From Hypomyces perniciosus (taxonomy: Eukaryota > Ascomycota > Sordariomycetes > Hypocreales > Hypocreaceae): 64,000 nucleotides of DNA. This document shows positions 43,565 to 55,742 of the stretch, in pieces. The stretch is from assembly GCA_008477525.1 (NCBI GenBank), contig SPDT01000004.1, forward strand, positions 868,001 through 932,000, in the 5' to 3' direction. The first letter of the stretch is position 1; the number at the start of each line of letters is the position of its first letter. A program made the position numbers and the translations under genes. Under the pieces are notes generated by a model. That model ran no database searches. It was not told where the DNA came from and saw only the letters and a list, made by a program, of their open reading frames with translations.

Positions 43565-44673
43565 GATGATCTATTCCCGAGGGAGGAGTTGGAGGGAAAG
43601 GATCTGAGATTGAACAAGACGTACAGAGTCTAATTCGAGATCGATATTGAAAATGGGGAGGTGATATCTTCCTTTTTGTATTGTATTCTTGTAAATGACA
43701 AGACCAAGAAGCCTGTTATTCGCCGGAATAGAAGGTTCTGCGTGGACCGCGTTGGCCAGAGCGACTCGGTTCGGAGTGGGACGAAACGAAACCTTTGACA
43801 TACATCGATCAGCGCCATTGGCAGAAAACGTTGATTCTTTCTTTTATCGATCAATCACTTACAAACTGCCCCTTGCGCCGGCAACACCACACCAGATCGT
43901 CTTCCTAGAGAGACTAGAGAGACTAGAGAGACTAGAGGGACTAGAAAGACTAGTCGAAAGCGCGAAGCCTCTTGGGGGATTGGTGTAGAGAAGTCGAGCG
44001 GGGGTTTGGAGTTGTGAGGAGTAATATGAGGCGGGGTCTGACCGAATGTGGCGGAGTGCATATTATTATGCATGCATGTCTGTTATGGGACGAAGGACGA
44101 AGTTCAGTTCTCCGTAAGGTACCTATAAATAGTAGAATAGAGACGGAGCTGTGGATTAGATAATGGATAGAAAGAAGTGGGATGGAGGTGGGAGAATGAA
44201 TAGAACCAAGCCTTATACACGGGCAAACCAGGAGATCAAGATGGTCAGTACGGAGTATATGTGGCCGCCTTGGAAACAAATCGATTCTATGCATCTATAC
44301 CGTAGCTAAGCAGAAAACGCATCAAATGTCCCGAATTGATCCAACACCACACATCTGGCATCTTTGTCTGATGTCTCTGCTAGCAGCATGAGTCGAAGAT
44401 GTCGAACAAAAGATTCATGCACATTTCCCATCTCTTCATGAGTCGTGAGGTGAAATGAACCAACTGCGTGTCGGTTTTGCCTCGAAAAAGTATTCGCCAG
44501 ACATCCTGCCCAGAGGCCTGACTTACGAGGCAGGCAGCGAGAAAAAAAAATGAAAAAAGAAAGACCAAAAACTGGTCTGATACATGCATATTCTCCGGAC
44601 CGAAATAACAGACTACCAATGTCGTGGTTTCTTGCCGTTGACTTGCGAGTTAAATAGACCAAAATCACCTCCT
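43565..44673. other. intergenic region with a short tandem repeat
   Basis: Promoter side of the DUF2828 gene and 3' side of the HPP gene. It contains an AGAGACTAG tandem repeat at about 43,908-43,952 (four to five units, some degenerate) and a TACGGAGTA motif at 44,249. No gene was recognised. Confidence 0.5.
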
Positions 44674-45674
44674 CTACAGCCTCTTGCTCAGTGTCTCCAA
44701 CAATTGCTCCTCTTCCTGGGTGAGAAACATGTGCTCGGGCACAATCACTTGTCCAGGCTTAATTATTATGTCTGCTGCATGGATAGTATCCTCCTCAGTG
44801 GATGATTCTGATCGGTTGTTGGCTTCTAAATCCGTGGCCTCCTTATCACCTGGGCTACTTGCTTCGCTAGGTTTGTCCTCTCCGTGGCTAGCAGTGGCTG
44901 CTGTCTCTGCCTTGGCCGACGATGGGCGACGCCGAAACATGGGCTTCGTCTGTCTCAGGTCTTCTGGTGTCCACCAATAGATGGGGAACCGACGCTCGAT
45001 GTTGTTGATCAACAGCGCCACACCCAACATCAAGGTGCAGCCCAACAGCATGACGGGAATCAGGAACCAGCCAACCTTGATCAGGTTGACATCGACCACG
45101 GCCAAAAGGGCTGTCGCACCGGCTGGGGGGTGAACCGTCTTCGTCAGGGCCATCAGAGCCGTGGCCGCTGCGCATGCCAAAGCGCCACCAAGCCATTTAA
45201 TATCTTCGAAGTTGTCGTTTAGAAGGAACAGCTTGGCGACCGACACGCCGACAACGGTGGCTACGAGCTGTCCGCCGATAGCATTTCGCGGCTGTGCCAG
45301 AGGCGCTTCGATCGCATAGAACTCGAGAACCGCAGCCGCGCCCTGTGTATGGGCATTTTAGCCGTTAGCCAGGCACTCCCATTTGCCTCTTGTCTTATGC
45401 CCGCCGATCAACTTACAAAACTGCCCACAATGAGGGGCACGTGGTGGTCCGGAAAGGACGGTATGCGCTGCGATACCGCCTCGATCATGGAGATGGAACA
45501 GAAGATGCCGATAAAGGCCCAGAAGATGGGCATCAGGTTGCCCGTCTCGAGCGGCTTCGTCTTGCGGTATCCGAACCACCAGGCGATGGGATACGGGAGG
45601 TGGCGCCATGGCGGTGGAGGCACGAGGGGATTTAGGAAGCGGTCGATGTTGAAGTTCCACGTCCTGTGAATCAT
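44674..45674 (-). CDS. HPP family integral membrane protein
   Basis: Two exons: 45674-45417 and 45342-44674, with a GTAAGT intron, giving 308 residues. The HPP domain has four or five membrane helices and its defining motif TVHPPAGATALLA, together with QPRNAIGGQLVATVVGV. Family members are predicted transporters; plant and cyanobacterial ones have been linked to nitrite import into plastids or cells. Residues after about 225 form a charged Ser/Glu-rich cytosolic tail with an ILKP-like end. The start is the ATG giving MIHRTWNFNIDRF, typical for the fungal group. Intact. Confidence 0.88.
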
Positions 45675-47314
45675 CGTGGCTGTCGAAGCGTGCGTGGATC
45701 ACTGTCCTCGCAATAGTAGAGAGTCTGTACTTCGTAGTGCACGTGAGGCGTCGCTGCGACACTCAAGACGAGACTCGCCAAGGCGGAGGAAGACTTGATG
45801 ACATTATATGATGCGTTTCGTTCGGAGGTCAGACGGAAGAGCGGCAAGGGAGGAGGGAGCAGTCCTCTGATGGCTGATGGACAAAGCTCGCTTTTGGTGC
45901 CGCGGAGATTCTCAAGTTGCACCACAAAGCCCTGGCAGTGAATTTGCGCTCTCGTGCAACAAGCTTTTGGCAGAGCATTGCGCAAAATTGACAATTGAAC
46001 AGGTCACGTCATGCCTTTTGTCTGCAAGCTCTCTCTCTCCGTATAGAATCGAGCTTTGACTAAGAGAAACCCGAATGGGGGCTAGGCGACGGGAATGCGT
46101 CGAATTAATGCAGTTTAATGCACAAGAGGCCAGGGGACCCTAGAAGAAACTGGGGATGCAAAGGGTCGGATTGGTCGGATGGAGAGATGGAGCGTTGGCG
46201 TGGCTTGACTTGATCCACCAAAAGGCACGACGGCGTTGGTTCGGGAATCGGAATGTGAAGCTCAGTGCAGTTTGGACCATCAGGTTCGAGAAGATCTCCA
46301 GCTAATCATATTCTGGGCCTCTCTAACAGACAAGGACAAGGTAAAGGACGGAGACAGCGTTTCCATTAGGCGACGTTTAATTCTATGACATCTCAAGTCT
46401 CCCTGGTAGGGTCCTAGTGAAGGCATAATATGGACTATGGACGCCCTTCGAGCATTAGATTCTTTAGAGTCATAAAAGTGGTGCCAGATCTTACGGAGTC
46501 CCCCCTACGCGTGTCCCTCCTGATTTCCGATTCTTTTTTTTCGTCTTATTTGTCATCCTCATCGTTAGATTCTGTCGTCACTTGTCATTGCTTTACGCGT
46601 ATTTCCTGCGCAGGGCAGAAATCTGGCGACAATGATCAATCATACCCTGCATGTGCACTTAATCAGTGGCAGTATTTCTTAACGACACCATTCTCCTACT
46701 GTCATACCTTGACTTTCTGTCCCAGGCAAAGAATTAATCAGGAGCGTGATAGGGAGTAGTTGTAAAAGCATAAGTAGCATACGCTTGACCATTTGGTTTG
46801 CAGCAAGCACCACATGGCGTTTGGTAAATACATTCTTTGAGCTTCAAGTCAATTTGCAACTCAGAAGTAGTAATGGTAGATTCATCATGGAAACATCTAA
46901 ACATCGCTCCTATCGTACTTCTTATGGCCTTCTCTTGCGCATGTGCCTCGACGTAGATGGCACTCGCAAGAACCCCTCAAGTCTCCAGGACCAAGTCTTC
47001 GATTCTTCATCTCGGTGACTTTTTTATGATTATATATTTCATTGTTATCTCTGCATTAATTCCGTTACTTTGTACCGATCTCTGACGTGTGAGAAGATAT
47101 CTCGAGTGCTGGTGCTGTCTATAATTCACCTACCGCCATTTCGGCAAACTCATGAGCTGCACCGCTTCAACACTTGACACACACACACGCACACACTACA
47201 GTCACCTTTTTCTATATTCATCTTCACTTCAGCTTCAGTTACCACTTCTCAACCTTGCTTCTGCATTGCCACAGGCACTATCCTTACAAGCTCCACGTTT
47301 CTCGTTCTTGACCT
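45675..47314. other. intergenic, no supported gene
   Basis: About 1.6 kb between divergent genes. A CACACACACACGCACACAC microsatellite lies near 47,180, shortly before the next gene. A TTACGGAGT motif lies near 46,491. No coding segment was recognised. Confidence 0.4.
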
Positions 47315-49513
47315 ATGCGAATCTCAACCACGGACAATTCGATCAAGCTCACCAGTTGCAGAAGCACACAAGCTCACAAGATGACTGGGGAGCAATCTCT
47401 TGCGCGACAACAAGAGCATGACACTTCCACAGAACTGACGGATGCTTGTGCGACTCCCACCTCGTTTGACCAATGGGATGGCATTCCAGACCTAGCAGAC
47501 CAGTCGTCCATCACTGCTCCTGACGAAGGCTCGACTATCTCGGGAAGCATTCTGTTGGAAGACGGCGTTATGGAACGAGATACAGACGACCTTTCGAAAT
47601 CCTATAAGAATCGAGCCAGATGCCTCCAACTTATCAACGACACCGCAGCTTTGCTACGGAGAAATCTTGAAGATATCTCCTCAAAGAGTGTGAGATAACC
47701 CTTTTGTCCCCTGTACCTTCCAAAGTCTTTCGGCTGACTCAGGTTGTCAACTACAGACTGAACTCCATAAATTGTTTCAAGAACAGCTTGATCACGTTGT
47801 CGTTCTTGCCGCCCTCGATCTTGACGAGTCTATTCTCGATCTTGAACACATCCTCGAGGAGAAAATATCAATCATGGAGCAATTAAAAAGCTCACTCGGC
47901 ATGTTCGATATCCAGAAGGTAAGCTGTGGTTGATTTTCACCACGGTTTAATGGTCTAACCAAGTATGATAGGAATCGCCCAAGCGACCCCCTGTAGCAAA
48001 ATTGACTCCACAAAGGATGCAAGAGAATGACACTGGCGAGTTGACTGAGGTTTCGGACGAACTTCCCGAGCTTTCGACTGGAACACCCAGCAACCCGGAA
48101 ACTCCATCCACCGAATTCGACAGGACATCGAGCACGCATGGCTACAAACCCGCCATTTTGTGGAACATCTCCCCATCAGAGGTAGATCCCTTTGTTGATA
48201 CACCACAGAAGGTCACCGTGGAAACATCTCTCGATCCCATGAAACTCACGTTTCATCCGGACTTTGTCAACCTACCAGGCCGCAAATTGTATGAGCCTTG
48301 GATCGATGATGAATCCGCAGAGAATCGGAGTCGGCAAGTGATCCTCAACAACTTGCCCCCAGATGCCACACTCGCCCAAGTGGCAAAAGGTGTACGGTGC
48401 TACGGTGGCATAATTGCCATTAACATGATGAACACTTCGCCATTCTTCGGCAATACAACCAAGAGTGCCATCGTCGAATTTGTGTACCAGAGTTCGGCAG
48501 CAGAGTATGCTGATGCCGTCCAGTCCTGCCAACTCATCTACACAGCCAAGAGCGGCGACAAATATCGAGCTTCCGCATGGCTGGTGCCCTCGCCATCCTA
48601 TGCTTACTCGTACAGTAATCGATTACTTCTCGAAAGGGGCCAGACTCGGGCCCTTCTTTTGAAGAAGTTCCCCAAACAGGGAGTATGGTACTTTCTTTCC
48701 GCCATTGGCCTATACAACATCGTCGACGTCAAGTACGACAGAGATGTTGATGAACTGCTGGTCGAATTTTCCACTTTTTTCCATGCGGATCGAGTCCAGA
48801 GACTCATCTGGAATGGCATGTTTAGCGACATCTGCTACACGATTCCTGGTGATTCAATATTTTGGTCGATCGCCAACGATTCATCCCTGGTACATTGTCC
48901 AGGATTCAAGTATGAAGGTGAAACTATTGAGCATGTTTCTGCATACTCTCTTCATGGCGAATGGAACCGCAAGCCATTCAACGAGTATTGGCCAACAGAA
49001 CGCATGTATGTGATGCAGTTCCAAGGTCTCGGCCCTCTGGCCGCCCTGGCTCCTCGACCTTCCACCACAGAGCGCCTCGCCGCGCTTTATGACATTGAGG
49101 AGGACGAAGTCGAGGACTATCTCGAAGAGCGCCAGAATTATAAGAATACAAAATTCCGCATTCTGGGTAGCACCATCACCCTCACACGTCGCAAATGGGG
49201 CTGGAGCATCACTGAAGATGACGAGACCAAACTGCTCATGGCCAACACTCTGCACGACCCGGAGTGGGCGACGGAATGGGACGAGTACTTCAAGGCAAGA
49301 GGTGAGGTAAATTTGCGGACATGGGAACAATATGGCATGCTGGCCAAGCATCGTCGTGAGAAGGCAGAGGAACAGGGCATCGATGCTGGAAAAGTGCCAG
49401 TCTGTCAGAACTGCGGCAATGGGTGCGGTGATTTGAAGTCCATGCCGGTGCCGGCGATCGTGAAGAACTTTCTTGACTTTTCGAAGATTACCATTGTGGA
49501 CACTGATGAGTGA
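47315..49513 (+). CDS. RRM-like nucleic-acid-binding protein
   Basis: Exon 1 ends at 47689, exon 2 is 47757-47918 and exon 3 is 47972-49513; phases are all zero. Starting at 47315 gives 692 residues; starting at the next in-frame ATG, 47381, gives 670. The N-terminal third is acidic and predicted disordered; exon 2 encodes a likely coiled coil (EQLDHVVVLAALDLDESILD). Near residue 295 an RRM-like fold starts with QVILNNLPPDATLAQVAKGV and ends with SAIVEFVYQSSAAEYA. A second, weaker one starts with RALLLKKFPKQGVWYFLSAI. Near the C-terminus is a CQNCGNGCG cluster. Fungal proteins of this type are mostly uncharacterised; RNA binding is inferred from the folds. Confidence 0.75.
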
Positions 49514-50258
49514 AGTCGGCGTGGAAGGGGGCTGGTTTAGAGTGCGGCAGAAATTTGCCTATACCTTGGTTTCTAGGAAGCAATAGGAGTTTGGGTTTAT
49601 TTTTTTCTTAAAGATACACATTAGCTTCTTGTTTGAATACCAATCTCTTTCAAGTTTTCATGATTTCTTTTCTCTACGCTGTTTTGTGATGTATATTGGT
49701 GTGGAATGCCGCGCCCACTTTCTCCAGGATCCAACTTGTACCCACCTTCGCCTAAGTCTCGTGTAGCTCTGTTCAAGTGAATCTCAGTTCTTAAAGCGAG
49801 TATCCGTCACCCCCTACAATATTCATCCAGACTCCATTGCGTGGTCTAGTTTTGGTGGAGAAAATTCACGGTAATGGTATTGAGCCGCGAGATTCGAGCT
49901 CGTGGCGACCTTGAGTAGAGTCGAAGTCGTCCTCAACGGAAACGATTTTATTGATTCATATTCTGTTCTATAATGTCCACTATCTTATCTAGTGTCCCAA
50001 AATAAAATGGTGGCCATCACACACAGCGTTTGCTTTACAGCATGTGATTTTCACGGCTGTGTTTCGGGTGCGGGCAGCCTTCACCCTCAATTATCGCAAT
50101 GTACCACTCAGGAAACGGATACACGCTTTAATGGATTTCTTTTGCTTGTTTTAAGGCAACAAGACACGTAAGCCTGTTAATTAAGTCCGAATTATTAGCC
50201 CCGTTACTCATACAGAGAATACGAAGTCATGACGCGCGGCCAGAGAAGCCATCAAACG

Positions 50259-50890
50259 CATATAAAGCCAGTCCTCCCGCCTATGAAGGCCATCCGCCCA
50301 ACTCATTCAACTAACATTCTAACATGACAGAAGCCAAGATATAGACAAGGCTACGAACAGCTACGGAATTTGTCACGATAATTTCTTACCATTATTGCTT
50401 CTAGAACATCAATACCAGTACCTAGAGTGGTAAGATTGTTATCACTCAACACGACAAACGGGTACTACCAGAGATACTTACAGAACAAGTTGAACAGATA
50501 CAACGGATGAAGTGGTTGGATGGATACGTTGAGGAGAAAACGGAAGTCACATGGTATGAAGACAACATAGCCATAACTACCAGAGACGCCAACAAACGAT
50601 CTTGTGAACAAAACACTCGATATACAGGGCGGCCAAGTACCTCGAAGGATATGACATCGACAAGCTTGTCAGCAAATTAAACAGCATTACGAGAACATAT
50701 TACGTGTGGAAAACAGCACAACGCTTAGAGGAACAGGGTAGTGACGTTGCGAGACTTGTAAAGTCAACGTCAAGCAAGTATTCTGGAGTAACTTGACTCC
50801 ATGAGGAGACTATCAAACGCATATAAAGTCAGTCATCGACGAAAGGCCATCCACTCACATTATTAATTAACATTCCAATATTACAGAATT
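50259..50890 (+). repeat. pair of diverged direct repeats
   Basis: Segments starting near 50,259 and 50,813 share ATCAAACGCATATAAAG followed by alignable sequence including AAGGCCATCC and AACATTC for about 70 bp. They are clearly related but many substitutions separate them. This may be the remnant of a repeat family. Confidence 0.5.
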
Positions 50891-51425
50891 AGTGATCCGC
50901 CACAGGGGATGGAATTTTACACCTAACCGCCTTTTCCACCACGTCGATTATTATTTATCTTATCCGCCTTCTATGTATGGGGTTGTTCTTGACTTGGAAG
51001 CCCCTTTGAAGGGTTCCCCAGCCTGGTAAGACCCCTTGCCGTCTGCGATCATTGTAAGAGCCTTTGCTATAATGCCATAGAGACATGCTCCAGAAGAGAC
51101 TTGCCGAGATGAAAGACGAAAATTCCGTTTTATAGCGTTGCCTATAACACCGCTCCACAATCGTTGAGATCTTCATCTACGGTCAGTAGCCACTAGATAA
51201 GTCAATTCTATCTAAACTCGGATGATCTCAAGGGCATCCAATCAGTTTGCCTCTGAAGGAAGTTTAGAAGACGAACAGCTAACAGTGGGCGTAGGCCACA
51301 TGCAGAACTACACCTATGTGACAACAAGGCTGGACATGATCGGTAGACTACTTTCTCACCTTACCCTGTGGGTTACCTCGACACCGCTGGCCAAGAGTTG
51401 AAGCTATTCTCTGATTGCCACATCA

Positions 51426-51779
51426 ATGGATGGTCACGATCTTCACCTCACAACTCTCATCTATTCTTTTCCTCCTAGATTCAACAAACTGGACAACCAT
51501 GTATCGAGAACTTCTCGTCTAGTCGCCCATTTCAAGGAACAGGAACAACTCGGAGACGACGATGCTCCCGCCAGCAATTTTCAAGAGCGAATCGTCGCTG
51601 TACGGAGATCTAGACCCAAAATCCTCCTGAATGACGAGTGGGAGATGATCGTTGCGGACGAGTGTCACTTACTACAGAAGAACAACAGACTTATGGCACT
51701 GCTGAAATACGACCCCGCAAAGCCTCGACGTACACATCCCATCGAAATTGACGAGTTTTCGCCAATACGTGTATGCTGA
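51426..51779 (+). pseudogene. SNF2/DExH helicase fragment
   Basis: A 117-residue frame contains EWEMIVADECHLLQKNN, which matches the Walker B region (motif II) of SNF2-type helicases, preceded by a short polar stretch. No Walker A motif, C-terminal helicase domain or reasonable splice continuation is visible on either side. I take it as a relic of a helicase gene or helicase-bearing element. Confidence 0.45.
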
Positions 51780-52360
51780 TTGCGTGTAGCACAGCATAGG
51801 GTCTAATCACGAATAGAAGAGCGAGGATTTGCGACCTGTAAAGATCCCGAACTGAGACACATTCTGGAGTAACCAGGTGGTGTCGCATGGCTATATCGGG
51901 GATTACCACACCGGAGGAGTTTATGGGGAGCAAGGAAAGATCTTTTAAAGCCCAGGTCTCTCAGGGGAACAACGAGGCTCGAGCTGCTGGGCAGAAGTAC
52001 TGGAAGGAGAGCTAGATCACATATGACTGTGAAGGTCAACTAATATGATTAGAAGCAAAGCATAATGAAGTGAGCTGCAAAAGCTGTGAAAGACCTCCTG
52101 GGAATGCTGTCCCGGTTGGCCAAGGGCGATAATGCATGATCTGCGATATGTCTAGCTGCTCTGGCGCAAAACCCTCTCCACGTTAAGTAGACCCTTGTCC
52201 TATTGGGGGCCAATCCACGAGCAGCGACCCCGAAACCCGGTGATCGTATCCAGGAAAAGGGCCAAGAATAAGGCCAGGAATAGTGATCGGCCCGCCCAAG
52301 CAACGACGCCCGTCTTGAGCCGAAATCTGCCCCGTCGACGGATACCGAGATGATCGGCGT

Positions 52361-52392
52361 ACCGACTGATATACCGACTGATATACCGACCG
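52361..52392. repeat. 12-bp tandem repeat
   Basis: ACCGACTGATAT is repeated two and a half times. It lies in otherwise featureless sequence. Confidence 0.6.
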
Positions 52393-53162
52393 AGAGCCGA
52401 CTGATGAACCAATGCCCGTATGACAATAAAGCGGTAATGGGCCGCGAACAAACCGTTTGACTTGCTCCCTTTGCCCAGCCAGCTATAAGCGCAGTTACCC
52501 TTGAAGTGTGTGTTCACCCGCCCGACATGCAGCGTTATCCCAGCCACTAATGACGCATACCTCTATGGCCATCACCAAAGACAAGTTGATCAAAGACGGC
52601 AGACTTCGTCCACATGATGAATTAAACCGGGCCATTGAGCATAACCCCGGGTTCAATGGTCTCGATGCTTTCCGAACCTCTTCGTGGGTCGTTGAAGGCC
52701 CACAGAAATATTTTTTATTTTCGTGCCATCGACGCTGACCGATTGGTCAAAGACAACAAAAGCAGGGGACCAGCTGAATAGAGTGGGACAATGTAACATT
52801 CCTGTTTGAACGCAGCGGGTCGTTGGGGGAGAAAACAAAATAAGTCCCGAGGTCCGATTATCGTTCCGAGCTGAGACAGTGATGTGATAGAATGGACTGA
52901 CCGGGAGGCAAAAGTGCCTAGCTTTAGCTGCTGCATCACAACGAGCACCTGAAGGATGCAGGGCAGCCCATAGACTAGATCCTCGTCCTATGCAAGGGCT
53001 TGTGAATATTAGTAGTATATGCATAGGCGTGCTATACATAGCAGGCAGACCGGAGAAAAAGCGGCATTTATGTAAGTGTCTGCTCCCTTGTTCGGTCCCA
53101 TTCTTGGCCCATCGTCATATTAGCTTCTTCGTCATTGCCAAACATTGACAGACATATTCACA

Positions 53163-54784
53163 ATGAGAAACCTAGCCAATACTCATCTCCAGCAGATTCA
53201 CTTTGGACTCGGTCCTGATGGCCACGACTATGAGCCAGTGGCAGAGTACCAGACCGAGAAGACGACGTATGCTCAGGAACAAGAAGCGCTTCGAACCAGC
53301 CTACTGCGTAGATGTGCCGTCAACATATGGCCTATTGGCTCCTACGAAACTGCTTGTCCCCGGCCCATACTCATGGGCAAGCAGCATCAGCAACGGCTGG
53401 CAGAGCTGCACGAGGCATTGACTGCCGCTATCACGGACATTGTTCAGCGATGGTGGACAGACGATGAAGCTCGATTTCCTGAGCACATGCCTATAGAGAA
53501 AGAGGAGGAAGACCTCTTGCAGGTGAGTCAATTCTTCCCCGGGGAAGCCCAATTCATTATCTCTAACAAGGGTGAAAGTGGTTAGAAGATCAAGTCTCGC
53601 TGGGGAACTTGCCTCGTTACCCGGCGTGTCGGGGGTCATGGAGACCAGACTTCCTCGTCGAAGATTACGAGAATCAGGAGGGCGACTCGATAGTGGAAAA
53701 CTATCGAATCACCGAAATAAATGCCCGATTTTCCTTCAATGGCTTTATGTACGAGGCTCTGGGGCAACAGGCCCTCGATGACATGGACATAGCAAGCAAT
53801 GGATTGATAAGCGCAACAGACGGAGCAGAGGTAAGATTTACCGCCAGTCGGTCATTGTTCCCATTCTGACAGTCGCAGGTCATTCGCGGATTGCTCGATC
53901 TCTTCCAGCCCGACCTACCCCTGCACCTTCTGAAAGGCGAAGAACATGGAATGGACATCCACATGTTTATCGACGTCGCCCAGCGTGTTCATGGCATCAC
54001 GCCGCGGCTGATCACTCCAGGGGATCTGCGATTACTGCGCGACCCTGAAAGCAAGGGCGGATACAAGCTCTGCTGTATCATCGACCAGAATGACAACAGT
54101 GGCGCCGTTATTTCTTCCGCCCTGACCACTAGCGACGGTGAGCTTGTGGAAGAAATCCACCAGGTCGGGCTAGAGCTTCACCAGCGCGAGCTGCACGCCC
54201 TAGAGCCAGAGATGCTGCGCCAGATCAGCCTGCGCTGCTTTAACGACATGCGCACTATCCTGCTAGTCCACGACAAGCGCATGCTGGGCATCGTGAAGCA
54301 GGAGCTTGAGGCACTCGTGGCGCGCGACGTGTTGACCTCAGCCCAAGCTCAAGCCCTAGACCGGGGGATCGCCGACACGATACTCCCCGGATCACAAGAG
54401 CTACGCGAACTCGTTCAGCTGTGCAAGACCTCACCAGAGGCGAGACACGAGTACCTCTTAAAGCCGGTCCGCAGCGGCAAGGGGGCTGGGATCGTCTTTG
54501 GCGAGGACTTTGGCCCCAGCGAATGGACAGCCGCTCTAGAGCGCCTCCAGTCTGCCCAGCTGGTTCCGGGAGTGACGTGCGTGGTGCAGCGCCGGATTAT
54601 GCCCAGGCTATACGACGTAGTGTTGAGGGAGTCGGGCGAGAGGCTGCGATATCCGCTGATCGGAACGTATCACGTCGTGCAGGGCAGGCTGCTTGGGTTT
54701 GGCGTCTGGCGGAGCAGCGCTGATCGGATCTGCGCCATCAGCCATGGAGGGTCGTGGATATGTTCGGTGATGCGCCAAGATTGA
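53163..54784 (+). CDS. ATP-grasp-like ligase (circularly permuted type)
   Basis: Exons 53163-53522, 53579-53830 and 53879-54784 join in phase zero, giving 505 residues. The middle exon has CRGSWRPDFLVE and RITEINARFSFNGF, typical of permuted ATP-grasp proteins. The nucleotide-binding part follows near residue 395 (LLKPVRSGKGAGIVFG), then VVQRRIMPRLYDVV and GGSW near the end. ATP-grasp enzymes activate a carboxylate as acyl-phosphate and join it to an amine, thiol or hydroxyl. Substrates cannot be read here. Neighbours downstream on the same strand are a TauD-type dioxygenase and a PaaK-like enzyme, which suggests a joint pathway. The first acceptor (GAAAG) is set by frame and a good CTAAC branch site. 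The family call rests on motifs only. Confidence 0.72.
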
Positions 54785-55742
54785 TGGCCGTGTGGTTGTG
54801 TGGTTGTGTGGGCGGTTGCGTAGAGAGTGTGTAGATCTACTCGTAGACTGATAAAAATGAAAGATGATGTGACGATCCACATGTGCGGGCGGTCTTGACA
54901 GCCATTGGTGGTGTCAACAGGTGCCTGTACGAGTAGTGTGTAGTGGCGCACTACGCGCTGTACCAGCGCTGCACGAGCGCTGTACTATGCTAAAACCTCT
55001 ATAGCGCCCGGTACGGACCGCCCGGCCCGGCTAACTTGAAGATGTTAGCGGGCTTTTAGCGATGGGAAGACCAGCAACCCACTGTAGCTTGCTTGGTGCA
55101 TCGCCTGGACAAGCCATGAATAGCCGAGACAGCCACCTGTAGCCATTGGATGCCCAAACTGCTGCTTCGTACTCCGTACCTAATTTGTAGATGCATGACA
55201 ACCGCCACCCTACATGCAGTCCAGTCTTCATCTGTCCTCTGTTTTTGCTTCTTTTCTCGTTTACTTGCCTACCAAAATGGAGCTTCTCGTCAATATGACA
55301 CATATGGCGCATCCGTGTCAACATATTGCCTCTTATGCGCACAGCGGGTCAGCCGATTGCCAGATACGGCACTTGAGGTCTCCTCAACGGGCTTTTCTCT
55401 CCGACGACAGCCACATACGCCTATTCTCTTCATATTACTGTTCTCAGGTTGTTCACAACACGTAATATCGCAGCCGTGGCGTATGTGCAGACCAACCGCC
55501 CATGGTTCTCCGGGTACATGGCGTTGGCTCTCGTTGTACGAGACGGGATATTCGGTGGAGTGGGCATCTGCAATCGCCACTTGGAGTGCATTCGGTCAGC
55601 TAGAACAAGTCTGGGCCTCGAAAAGCCTTATGGCGGTTACGAGAATGGGCGCCCTTCATATGTGTCGGTTGTGCCTCTCGTGAGCTGGGCTTTTCAGTCA
55701 TCACCCCATTTCTAAGCCTTCTTCCTTGACCAATTACCTACC
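54785..55742. other. intergenic region within the putative cluster
   Basis: It starts with a GTGTGGTTG short tandem repeat near 54,790. Around 55,450-55,710 there are membrane-like open segments (for example YMALALVVRDGIFGGVGI) that do not assemble into a gene. A TACTCCGTAC motif lies at 55,170. It probably includes the dioxygenase promoter. Confidence 0.4.

Larger units (their letters stand above)
49514..53162. other. gene-poor region with relics
   Basis: About 3.6 kb. It holds a diverged direct duplication (near 50,259 and 50,813), a DECH-box helicase fragment (51,426-51,779) and a 12-bp tandem repeat (52,361-52,392). No intact gene was recognised. Confidence 0.5.

Noticed and set aside
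55150..55715. Overlapping open frames with membrane-like segments before the dioxygenase gene
   Set aside because: Segments lie in different frames and no splice model joins them; kept only as a remark.
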